NCBI GenBank assembly: GCA_004154925.1
Contig: QJNS01000708.1
Span: forward strand, 1-64,000
Length of the DNA: 64,000 nt
Direction of reading: 5' to 3'
Origin: Monosporascus cannonballus
Taxonomy: Eukaryota; Ascomycota; Sordariomycetes; Xylariales
The translations under genes and the position numbers were made by a program. The notes beneath the pieces were generated by a model, which was not told the origin of the DNA, made no database searches, and saw nothing but the letters and a program-made list of their open reading frames with translations. Shown here piece after piece: positions 53,787 to 64,000 of the stretch (positions are counted from its first letter, which is position 1; every line of letters starts with the position of its first letter).

Positions 53787-54108
53787 AAACGCTTTTATTT
53801 AGTACTTTTCTTTTTTAAAAAATTGGTCTTGTTAAAGTAATTAATTTATATTTAATAAGTTGAATATTTTATAAACTCGTTTAATATAGATTGCTATATA
53901 TATAGAAATCGTTTCGATTTTTTTACACAAAAAATGAAGCCGATATAGTTAAATTTAAAATATGATAAATAGACGATTAAAACGTTTTTAAAATTGTAAT
54001 AATGTAAATATTATATGTATTATTTTTCTATAGGCCGTATCAGGGTAATTTGATATAGGAGAAACCCGTTTAGTTATAGTTTTACTCGTACGGATTACGG
54101 TTATTACG
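53787..54108. other. AT-rich DNA with the first copy of a dispersed 62-bp motif
   Basis: RIP-type sequence, without genes, leads up to the LTR at 54114. Its last 60 bases are the first copy of the motif described at 54052-54842. Confidence 0.5.
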
Positions 54109-54842
54109 TTACATGTTATGGCCTGACAGCCAAAGCCCCAGAGGGACGGTCGAAATAAGATATTGAGTATCTCTTATCTCATCTATCTTAAGCCTCTCTA
54201 GCTCGTTTCGATGTACTAATGTACTCTTTTTTTAACAAATTAAATGCCGTATCCTCTGTATCGAACTAGCGAGGCCTGAGTTGGAGTTATACAAAAAATG
54301 GGTTCGTTTTGAGCATCGTTATTTAAATTATTTATTTTTAAAAAAGAGTCAATCTAAATAAAAATTTTTATATCATCAAATTAAACCTTATAAATCTGTA
54401 AATTTATATACGCTTCTAATATAAGTTAATATACGAATAAGAATTTATTTTATTTTTTAAATACAGATTACAGTTCATATAATTAAATTAAGTTTTAGAA
54501 AATGGGTAACCTCGACGCTTTTAAGGTTTGGAAAATGGACGACCGTAACGCCCTTATAAGCTGCGATAGTATAATTACCTGTCGTATTATTATATATCAA
54601 GTTTCTTTACTATATTTTATATAGAAACACCCATATATCAATATTTTTGCTGTACGAGTTATGGTTATTATATTGCAGTTATAAAAAGGTAAACGTTAAT
54701 TACATCTAGAACGCTTTTATAGTTACGACGTAATTATTACCGTTCAAAACATTGTTTTATAGGCTTTCCAAGGGTAATTTAATATAGGAAGAGCTCGTCT
54801 AGCTATGTTTTTTATCGTATAAGTTGTATTTGTTGCGTTGTA
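54052..54842 (+). repeat. three direct copies of a motif of about 62 bp
   Basis: The copies are at about 54052-54113, 54620-54677 and 54781-54842. Shared features are a GATATAGGA-like start, a central TTAGTTATAGTTTT-like part and a CGTACGRRTTAYGGTTATTA-like end. Copies one and three also share about 70 bases upstream, with TATAGGC....GGGTAATTT. The first copy lies just outside the LTR unit starting at 54114 and the others inside it, so they are not target duplications. Confidence 0.6.
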
Positions 54843-55522
54843 GCCATAATGGCGTTCCGGATACGCGGTTTGCCTAGAACGAGAATTTTAACTTATTTTT
54901 TAATATTTCCGTTAAATTAACTCCCATTAGAAAATATATATATAATTAGGAAGTTTTTTTAAAGCTATATATAAAGGTATTTTCTGTTATTTTCTTAATT
55001 ATTTTTATTGTTATCATATTCTAGAGTTTTAAAGAAAGGTTTTTAAAATTTGATATAAGATTGCGTAAAACGAGCTCAAAAATTGATAATTTGCTATACG
55101 GCCTTATTTTAGAGGTTTTGTGTTTTTGTGGGCGTTTTTTGTAAGTCTTTTATAGGACGGTACGTAAGAATACAAATTTTTAGAAGTCCTAGCTACAGCT
55201 GCGCTGTAGGCGTAGCTATAACCTTCAAAATAGGGCCCGATTTTAGTGAGACAAGGTGTCTCCGACCTTGGCAAAAGGTCACGTGACGCAAGTTGGTCGA
55301 ACATGGTCAGTTCGACCACCAGAATAACTGAGTATATAGTTACGCTCTTTACATTTCCTAATGTAGATAGCACCAGTTTGCAATATAACTTCGTTATCCA
55401 AAATATTTTTGATGTTACGAAACGTAACTTATTACTTTATTGCTCGGATTCCTACGATATTCCTGCTAATATACATCTGTACGACTAAAGATTAATAGTT
55501 GGTTAAACCTTTAGCCGTCACA
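54114..55522 (+). repeat. oversized LTR-like unit (1409 bp) with target duplication
   Basis: It starts TGTTATGGCCTG, like the beta LTR start, and its last 130 bases (55390-55522) align with the alpha/beta LTR 3' ends, finishing CCGTCACA. Flanking bases are TTACA (54109-54113) and TTATA (55523-55527), again one C-to-T in CpA context. That is consistent with one insertion. The length is three times that of the other LTRs, so an insert of about 1 kb, or a divergent long LTR, is likely. It contains a less-converted patch at 55140-55380 with a 9-bp perfect hairpin (55294-55302 and 55310-55318). Confidence 0.6.
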
Positions 55523-55646
55523 TTATAGTTATTAACGTATTATAACTAATTATTGTAAAAACGTAGTTATAATTGCAATACAACAAATTTAAAACCAATA
55601 AAGTTATTACTTTATATAGCCATTAAATATAAGCTAATATATATAT

Positions 55647-56033
55647 TATAACAGCTATAAGTTTAACGAATTATTTAGTCTTAAGTATAAGGATGTATAC
55701 TAATAATAATAATATCATTAAAACTTAAGTAATAAAATGAGCTAATTATGATTCGTAATACCAAAAGTATTATAAATAATAAATGACTATTATACACTAA
55801 TATCATTTAAATTATTGAATTAATAAACATATATATGTTTTTAAGTAAACGTATTTAAACGGTTTAATTTCTTAAGCTTTTTAAATTTTTTAATCTATTC
55901 ATATCTTTCAAAAGATTTAAAGCGTTTAAGTTCTTGAAAACCTTAAGCTTATTACGTAATCCGTATCCGTATTGGGTTTAACTTTTTTTGTCTCGATCGC
56001 CTTTAGACCGATTAAATATATCGAATCATAATA
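55647..56033 (-). repeat. alpha-family 3' LTR, minus strand
   Basis: The reverse complement starts TATTATGATTCG and follows the alpha LTR at 4731, including GAGACAAAAAAAGTTAAACCC-like sequence. It ends CTGTTATA. The flanking pentamers do not match, as expected for one LTR of a longer element. Confidence 0.8.
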
Positions 56034-56352
56034 CGATTTCTTTTTCTAAAATTTTTATGCCGAAAATCTTTTATTTATAAGCCCTTTTTTTGCTTTATCT
56101 TATCTGGTCGTATTAAATGAATTTCTTTACCTAAGCGTATTAAGGTTTTTCTTTTATTAAATCGAATTTTTATTCAAATTTTATTATATTTTATATTTTC
56201 GTTATTAAATAACAAAATATATAACTTTCGAAATTTCGAAAAATATATATAATATATTTATTACCATCATCCTTACGAGATTATTGCAACTTCTGAAATT
56301 AAATACTAAAAACCTTTTAATAAAAACGGTTAAAACGTAAGAAAAAGCAAAT

Positions 56353-56755
56353 TGTTACGAGAACAAGGGTTTTCGTCTCCAAGAAACTCTCTTTAAAGCC
56401 TAGCGCTGGTGCGTAACGCCTAAACTTCGGCCAAGGGTTCTTGACCTTTCTAAGTGATCTAGGTGATCTGACCAGATCACATAGATTATATAGATCCATG
56501 ACATATTTATTAAAAGACCAAAAGATATATAATCAACTAATTTTCTATGTAAATAGCCACAACGTAATTTCGTTTTTTAGCTATTAATTTAAGTCGTTAA
56601 TTAAAGTCATTATTTCTTAATTAAAGAAAAAATCCGCAAATCTTTTAAACCAATAAATTATTAAATTATTTCTCGTTTTATTATTATCTGCAAATCAAGA
56701 CCGCATTTCGAATACTGCTTATATCTCTAGGTAGATGTATGACAGGTTCGTTATA
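56353..56755 (-). repeat. solo LTR, zeta family (403 bp)
   Basis: On the plus strand it starts TGTTACGAGAAC and ends GGTTCGTTATA. The target duplication is CAAAT (56348-56352) and TAAAT (56756-56760), a C-to-T difference in CpA context. It is homologous in opposite orientation to 15398-15812. It is inserted in the 3' end of the minus-strand alpha chromovirus. Confidence 0.9.
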
Positions 56756-56844
56756 TAAATTTGAAAAACATTCCCTACTGCTGTTAACAAACTAAACTGC
56801 CTTTAGAAATAACGGCAAATTTTCGTCGTCGAAACCTAGAAATC

Positions 56845-56968
56845 TGTTACGGTATAGAAGAACAAGAGACTAGCCATTACACCACTAAAAGTGGAACGTT
56901 GTCAGGTCGAGCCCTGACCGCCTTGTTCTGCCCTATATATCTACAAGGTGCCACTTGAGACTGTGACA
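56845..56968. repeat. solo LTR, eta family (124 bp)
   Basis: The unit starts TGTTACGGTATAG and ends ACTGTGACA. An exact 5-bp duplication, AAATC, lies at 56840-56844 and 56969-56973. It is GC-balanced and shows no obvious RIP, in AT-saturated surroundings. It contains the short hairpins CCAC-TAAAA-GTGG and GGTC-GAGCCCT-GACC. No other copy is in the window. A non-LTR element with TG...CA ends cannot be excluded. Confidence 0.8.
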
Positions 56969-57124
56969 AAATCCTTAGTTATAATATCAAAAATACCGAA
57001 ACGATAAAAAAATTTAAAAACTTTAAACGAAAATAAAATCAATTAACAATTAAAATAACTGCATCGATACCGGTTACAGCCTTTAAGGACAAAGCCGATC
57101 TCGACGATATAAATTAATCGATTA

Positions 57125-57470
57125 TTAATTTAAACGCTTCGTAAAAAGGCTTTGGCGTTATTAATAAGATTTTTTACGGATTTTTAAAAATTCTCGGAAT
57201 CTGGATAACGTTATTATTTAGTTAAATATTAAATAAATCCGGGTTTTCTTCCTATATTTAGAATTTTTTCTAGTTCTTACGTTATTTCGTTTTTCGCCTT
57301 TATATTATTTTATCCTTTATAAACGTTAATGGTATTTATTATTAACTTAAATAAAGAAATGTAAAAAACGGAACAGACTTTAATTTTAAATAAAAAGTGT
57401 TACTAAAAACAGTTGTTTAAAGTTTTTTTAATAACTTTATATACATTAATATATATAAAATTAAGCTTTT
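57125..57470 (-). pseudogene. chromodomain and integrase tail of the minus-strand alpha chromovirus
   Basis: The minus strand reads YINVYKVIKKTLNNC at 57470-57360, the integrase GPY/F-like tail. It then reads KPGF..YLTK...RYPDSENF.KSVKNLINNAKAF at 57260-57125, a chromodomain whose missing positions are stops where Trp and Gln are expected. It is the clearest chromodomain of the alpha family. The reverse transcriptase of the same element is at about 59430-59290. Confidence 0.8.
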
Positions 57471-60400
57471 TGTTATATCTTTTCCATTAAATTTGTTTTC
57501 TATTAACATAAACTATTTTCCTTTTTTCAACATTCAAAATTGTAATCTTTTTTAAATGTAATGCTTATTTATTTATTCCTATTCGAATTCTATTCGGTTT
57601 TAATTTTTTAATATTATTACTTAAAATATCTTAACATATATGTTATCTTGATATTTATATATTTGTCGTACGCATCTTTATAAATATTATATATAAAATC
57701 AAATTTATAGTTACTGAAGTTATTTTCTTATTATCATCATAATTAATATTATAAACCAATTACGTAGTAAACAGCTTTTTGACGTAATTACTTTGTTCTT
57801 ATATAATATAATTTTATAAATGAGTTTTTAGCGTTAAATTTAATTTGTTCGTTTATTCGTGTATTTAAAGTTTAATTACACTAAAAACCTTTCTATTTTA
57901 ATCAATTTAAATTATAAAGATGAATTAACATATTATAATAAACGGAATATCTTTATCGAGAAAACCTTTGTATAATAGTACATATATTTTAAAAGTTTAT
58001 TCAAAGAAAATATATGTTATTTATTCGGCATTTATATTTTCTTTATAAAATAATCGATGAAACAATTTAATAAATTCATTAACAATTATTAAAATACTCT
58101 TACAACATACCTTTCTTGCTACAGTTTCGAATAAATAATATTTAATAATGAAATCTGCAGTAATCGAGTTTTTTACAATTTTTAAAATTAATAATAATTA
58201 TAACTTTTAATAAAGGTTATATCGTTATTTTTTGCCTTTACTAATAATATTATGTTATCGTCGTATTTTTGAGATTTATATTTATGTTTAAAGAAAAAAA
58301 ATAAATATATTAAAACTATCTCAGAGCTTTATAAAAATTTAAATGTTTACATAATTAATATTCGTATATATATCGCATTAAATTATTTTAATATTTCTTA
58401 AAAACTTAATACTTATTTATATTTCTACGTTTTTGAATGAATAATTATTGTACTCTTAAATTTCTTAATATAGGTTATGTAAGAAAACTGGATTTATCTT
58501 AATTTGATGTAAATATCGATATATCTTTAAGATAATATCAAAAACTATATATTTAATTTTAAGTAAGGTTTTTCGAAGATTCGTTACCTATTTAAGATAT
58601 AGGTTTTATTATTTTTTATATTTTTCTTATAAATTATAAACAAATCGAAATTTGTTATCTTTTTCGTAAATTGTAACTATTATTTCGTAAATTCCTTATT
58701 TGTAATTAAACAAATAAAATTTCAATAATTCGTATAAACTTTAACTTAATAGAAAGCTTTTTAACAAGTAATTAAACTTTTAAAAAGTTATAATAATAAT
58801 TGTAAATTCCTTAGTAGAAATAACGTAATTAATTTCGAATCTTTTTTGTTTATACGAAAGAATATTATAAAGTATAATTTGCGTTAATTAATTAATTACT
58901 TAATTACTTTTTCTAATACGTAATTCGAAATATGCGTTTTTATTGTGATAAAACATATTAAATCGTACATAATTAATACTTATTTCTTAATATTTATATT
59001 TCCTATTCTATATAAGCTTTTGCTGTTTATAATATTCATTTAAATCTTTTAAAGCAAAATTGATTAAAAACATTATAAGTTTCCTAAAATTTCGAATACA
59101 TTTTCCGTAGTAATTAATAAATCCAATAAACATTTATATATTTTTAATTTTAATTACCATTCATTATATTTTAATTATTGCAAATTTTGGAATGAAATTT
59201 CTAATTCTTTTTAAATAAATTAAGCATTTTTGCATTAATTAATAATTTGACCTGATATAACACTTAACGAATATCATAAACCTATTTTATATATGTTTCC
59301 TTTCATTTTCGAAAAAATAAAAATATTGTCCAGATAATATACGATAAAATGATCGAAGTGCTTCCGTAATATATAATTTATTATCATTTAAAAGTTATTA
59401 ATACGTGAATAAATCCTATTAACGTAACCATATATTTAAATAATACGTGTTTTATTCTAAAATCTCCTTTCTATTCAAATCCGTGTTTGATTCCAAAACC
59501 TCCTTTCTATTTATATTCTTTTATAATTTTAATATCGTTATATATAATATTAAAGTTAAATATCATAAATAACTTTATTTTATAAAGTCGCTTTTTTATC
59601 TTAATAATTAAAGATAACAATATTCGAATTTTTAGTACAAATATTATTCAGTTATAAGCAATTAATTATAGGTCGTAATTGGCTATTTTTCATAAGTACG
59701 AAAATTACGGAACTGTTTACAAGTAGATTTAAAAATTAAATTTATCTTTTTTATAAAGGATTTTTTAAATATTCTTTAAATGCGCGTAATTCGTTTTTAT
59801 TAAGATTGTAATCAAGATAAAAGTTTACAAATAAGTATTCTTTAAAAATAATTTTATAATATTGTCTTTTACTTTTTGATAATTTTTTATTAATTCTCTT
59901 TTAAATACCCTGGTTATATTTACAGAATTATAATAATATATTAATTAGATTGTTTGAATTCTTTAAATTGGGATTAATTACCGTTATTTAATTCCTTAAA
60001 TTATGGTTTTATAATATTTATAATACGTTAGATTTCCTTAATACTTAAGTTTTTTGCATTTTTTATTTTTAAATAATAAAATATTTATTTAGTTTTGATT
60101 TTTATATTCGCTATTACTCTCGATTAAATATTATAACTTTGTCTTCTTAAAAATCTACTTATCCACAGAATATAAAACGAATTTTGTCTAATTAATTCTT
60201 TGATTGCTTAAGGTTATATATTAATAGGTCCATAAATTGTCTAAAGCTTTATCGAAGTTTTAAATAAAACGACATCGAAATTTATTTTTTAATATTGTCT
60301 TTAAATAAAATGTTCGTAATAATTAATGTCGTATTTAATTTTTTCGTAATTATAAACAAAAATATAAATTTTGATTTATATTTTCATAATAATTTGCATT

Positions 60401-62368
60401 TATTAATACCGTTTAATAGAATAAATTTTCTAGTTTCATCTTTTTAATTTTTTATTACGATAAACTAATATATTCTAATTCGTATATCTAAAATAGTAAA
60501 GTTATCAGTAGTTTTTATTATTACGTATAAAGCCTTTTTTAATACTTTTTTTAATTCCTTCAACGTTTTTTATTTTATGGCTCTTTTATTAATAACTCTT
60601 TTTTAATAAATCTTTCTTCGAATGAATTAAATTGTATTTATATTTCCGTATATTATATATGAAATTATTACATGGATCTTTTTAACGATATATTTGATGT
60701 TTAAATTATCGTAAGTATTTTTCGTTTTATTATAATCTTTTCTTTTATTTTATAATTTATTTACTTATTTGTTATATAATGTTTTATTATATCGTACCGT
60801 TATTGCTTTTTAATATTTTTCTTTTTTTCAGTGTTCATAATAAATATTAATTAAAAATAAATGTCTCTACTGACTTTTTAATAAAAGTTCTTACAGTAAG
60901 ATAAATTATTTTTTTAGTGGATTAATAATCACATTAGTCGTAAAAGTAAAAAAAGTCTTTTTGCGAATATTACCTTTTTTTAAGTAATATTATAAAACTA
61001 CCCGTTTATCTATTTAGATTTATGAAATAATCAATCGAAAAAATTGATATTATTATTTCTTTATTTTCTTTTAACTTAATTTACAACGTGGAATTTCTAT
61101 ATATACAAATATATATATAATACCCTAATAAATTTATCTTTATTCGTTATATATGAAGTATTTACGTCGTTTAAAATATATAACATATATTTTGCTATAT
61201 TGGTTGAGGACTTTAGTTTATATATTTTTCGTTTGATATATCCAACTATTTTAACGCATTTTCCTATTCCTTAAACCTTTTTTAAGCTCACTTTTTTAAC
61301 CTTTTTTATTTTTCTTTAAAACGATTCTTACAATAACTTTTATTTATAGTAAACTTAAATTATATTAATACTTTTTTAGTTGTATTAAATATCCTTCTAA
61401 TTAACTTTATTATTTGTTTTTCAAAATAAAATGTAATTAATTCACAATTCAGCGTGTTTATACATGTTTCGTTAATATCTTATTTTATTATAAATACAAT
61501 ACCTAACTTGATTTTAATATTTGTGTTATATCGTACCGAATTAGCTTGGTCCCGGCGTTATATTATATAATAGTAAAAATGCCATTTTAACTTAACTAAT
61601 TAAAATTTATATCTTAAATATTTTATTCCCTTTTATTATAGTGTTCGTATAATTGGTTATTGATTTTGAAAATTTTCGTAATATATGGAGTTAAAGATTT
61701 CACCTTTAAAACTGTTATCATTTTATTTTTAACGTTATTTTTCAATCCTTTGTAAAATATATCGATTAAGTTTTTATTGTTACTATTAGTTTACTTAACT
61801 CTAACTATAAGATTCCGACAAATAATAATATATTTCGAAATGTGGTTTTTTTTGCCATGATCGCAAAGTTTATTATAACGCTGTTCGTTCCTTATCTGAG
61901 TTTTCGAAATTTATATAATCTAAGAAATAAATTTTAATACTTCTTTTAATTAAACTTAATATTTGCTAAATAATTCTTTATTCTCAATTCGAATTGATCT
62001 ATAGCATTTGCTGTAAGAAATACCATTATAGAAAATCTGATTTATAGACTTATTTAAACTTTGAAATTCAAAATATATTTTTGCTTAGATAAAAACGTTT
62101 TAAATATTTTCTTTTTCGTGATAAAGTTACGGTTTTTAGCTTTATACCTTAGCGTACTAATACAAATTAGAATAATCATTACTTGATTTATAAACTGTTA
62201 AATTTATTTTTCAAACCTTTTAACTTTGTCCTAATGTTATATAATACTAAAATATTATATTTTGATAGAAATTTTAATTGAAAAGGAATTACTTCAAATT
62301 TAACCATATTACTAAATTAAAATTTACAATACATAACTGTTAAAAGTTTAATTAATTATTAACTTTTA

Positions 62369-62808
62369 TGTAACGAGCTATGTGGTTTAACCAACTATTA
62401 AACCTTAGTCGTACGGGTTTATGTAAGGAGAAGTATCGTAAGAATCTAAGCAATAAATATAATAATCGTATCACATTTCTTAATACTAAAAGTGCGAAAA
62501 CGTATTATAAACAATTAATATTAATAAATATTACAAACTAAAATTATCTAAATTATGGAATTAGTAAGCTTATATATCCTATTCTTATTAGCTGGATTAT
62601 CACCCGTGAATTGGTAATCCGGCTTACTGGTTTATTACCAGTAAGTTGGTGATTCGGCTTACTGGTTCACCACTAGTAAGTTGGTGATCCGGCTTACTGG
62701 CTTACCACCAATAAATTGGTAATCCATTACGTAACCTGCCTTACCGCGCATTTGTGGTTGGATTATAATAAACCGTTTCTAAAGGCCGTAGCTTATTAAA
62801 TTATGATA
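62369..62808 (-). repeat. beta-family 3' LTR with four U3 repeat units (440 bp)
   Basis: On the plus strand it starts TGTAACGAGC and ends TTATGATA. Four copies of the roughly 35-bp unit occupy about 62588-62725. Each contains CTTACTGG...CCAGTAAG-type inverted octamers. It is the longest of the three beta LTRs. Confidence 0.9.
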
Positions 62809-63439
62809 TAATCTTCCTTTTTACAAATTTTGCCCTTAAGATTTTCTTTTTTTTTTGGGTAAACTTTTGCATTCGTTTAACTTATCTTCCGATATATTTA
62901 AACGTCGTTTTCATAAATTCGAATAACAACTTACTTTAGCTAATTTAATTAAATTCGAAAGTTTTAACGTAATACCTTATTTGTTTTGCTTTGTTCGACA
63001 ATTTAATTACCAAATAATGAACGGGGTTTCTCGTTATAAGGAATATGTTTATTAAGGACGTTTGTATAACGGAATAAAAATCTCTATTTCCATAATTAAT
63101 CGTTATATCGCAAAATCGAAAAAATTAAAAAAAAAGCTAACGGCCGAAAAATATTTATCTAAAGCTTTTGCGCGTTTTTCTCGTATACGTTATTAACGTT
63201 AATATTATTAATCCTAAAATACAAAACTTATTAATCTTACCCTTTAATCCTTAGACAATTTTAATAATTTTGCGTAATTGAAATTAAAATTTATAATCGA
63301 AATACAGGCCTTAAGTAAAGTAAATATTATTAATTAAAATACGGTAAATTAAAAACTTCGCTTTTTAAATCTTATAAATTAAAATGTTATTATTTTGGGT
63401 AATTCCGTTATTACTGATAAATTCTTTTTCAATAAACGT

Positions 63440-63755
63440 TAGGCGCCAGTAAAATTTTTAGCGGGTTCCCAGATATTTTCGGAATCCGAATACTTTTTCC
63501 ACTTAATCAGGTATCAGGTAAGTCCGTTTTGTTTTCGTATATCGAAAATCTTTTCCATTTTATATACTTGTTCGTTTTTTATCTCCGTATCGTTTTATGC
63601 TATATACACTTTGATTATATCTGCTGTTAATTCGAATAAAAAATATGAAAAATTAGATAAATTTTAACTTTTAGTAAAAACTCTAATTAATAATTATTTT
63701 CTAAGATTTTCTGGGCTATTTTATATAGACCGATATATTTGAAATCGAAATTTTT
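63440..63755 (-). pseudogene. chromodomain and integrase tail of the minus-strand beta chromovirus
   Basis: The minus strand reads FKYIGLYKIAQKILENNY at about 63755-63700, the integrase tail. It then reads RKQNGLT.YLIKWKKYSDSE and NIWEPAK at about 63545-63440. This is the best preserved chromodomain of the transposons here: LIKW core, acidic loop and WEP are present, with one stop where Gln is expected. Confidence 0.88.
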
Positions 63756-64000
63756 ACTAGGTAGTTTTGTTTAAATATTTTTTATAACGAGGAAAACCAT
63801 TTTCCTTTTTCGAAAATTAATATTTTTAACCTTTTCTAATTATAATATTTGCTCATTTAATTCGGTATAAATTCTAATTTTAATTTTATTTCTTCATGCA
63901 ATTATTATAATTATTTTAACGGAAAAACTATTTAATATTAATTAAACCGTTATCGTATGTCTTTTTGTAAACTTTTAAAATAAAATCAAAATTTGCGTTC

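Larger units (their letters stand above)
55647..62368 (-). mobile_element. minus-strand alpha chromovirus, cut off by another insertion
   Basis: The 3' LTR is 55647-56033 on the minus strand, preceded in transcript sense by the purine-rich AAAAAGAAATCG. The body continues to the right with a chromodomain (57260-57125), integrase tail (57470-57360) and reverse transcriptase (about 59430-59290), all on the minus strand. Gag-region similarity to 34880 lies near 61545. Two solo LTRs (56353-56755 and 56845-56968) sit inside it. At 62369 a beta chromovirus LTR begins, so the remaining 5' part should lie beyond the window. It is an inverted relative of 4731-13523. Confidence 0.75.
62369..64000 (-). 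mobile_element. beta chromovirus, minus strand, 3' end only
   Basis: The 3' LTR is at 62369-62808. To its right, in transcript-upstream order, come the purine tract, a chromodomain (63545-63440) and the integrase tail (63755-63670), then the window ends. The sequence next to the LTR matches 49900-50025 of the complete beta element. The left flanking pentamer is TTTTA; its partner should lie beyond 64000. It inserted into the minus-strand alpha chromovirus. Confidence 0.88.

Noticed and set aside
62588..62725. Regular repeats with inverted octamers resembling a CRISPR array
   Set aside because: The units are directly adjacent without spacers, lie within an LTR and recur in the other beta LTRs.

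Overview
The window looks like part of a filamentous ascomycete (Pezizomycotina-type) chromosome. It is a nest of retrotransposons heavily mutated by repeat-induced point mutation (RIP), enclosing one small gene-bearing island. Three things support this. Most of the window is extremely AT-rich, with CpA/TpG largely converted to TpA while CpG remains common. Ty3/gypsy chromoviruses, a Ty1/copia element and a Fot1/pogo-like DNA transposon are still readable through their stop codons. One intact intron-bearing gene encodes a seven-transmembrane protein of the fungal rhodopsin-domain (SAT4-like) family. The species cannot be named from the sequence.

Layout. 1-4725: GC-balanced DNA with no gene I can support. 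4731-13523: a plus-strand Ty3/gypsy chromovirus (family alpha) with exact 5-bp target duplications, carrying a nested solo LTR (5251-5391) and a Fot1-like transposon (7394-9260). 13529-13583: a scrap of the original GC-balanced target. 13584-36228: a 22.6-kb AT-rich complex with a solo LTR (15398-15812), a complete minus-strand Ty3/gypsy element (family gamma, 22092-29278), a minus-strand chromovirus carcass (about 29.3-35.4 kb) and an LTR ending at 36228. 36229-40944: the gene island, holding a possible 175-residue hypothetical gene, a minus-strand chromodomain pseudogene, the rhodopsin-domain gene (39157-40656, six exons) and, 58 bases past its stop, a solo LTR. 40945-53286: a Ty1/copia element with 164-bp LTRs, split by a complete chromovirus (family beta, 43586-50425). 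53287-64000: further AT-rich DNA with five more LTRs or LTR fragments, a minus-strand alpha chromovirus (from 55647) and the start of a minus-strand beta chromovirus (from 62369).

How it fits together. Eleven insertions have recognisable target-site duplications, which make the nesting order readable. In four of them the two copies differ by one C-to-T or G-to-A change in CpA/TpG context, so RIP acted after insertion. No functional transposon gene survives. The rhodopsin-domain gene appears undamaged. Its chromodomain neighbour has an in-frame TAG where CAG would fit, consistent with RIP reaching into the island. No rRNA, tRNA, CRISPR or telomere was found. Coordinates of LTR ends and splice sites were read by eye; family assignments rest on recognised protein motifs, not on database searches.
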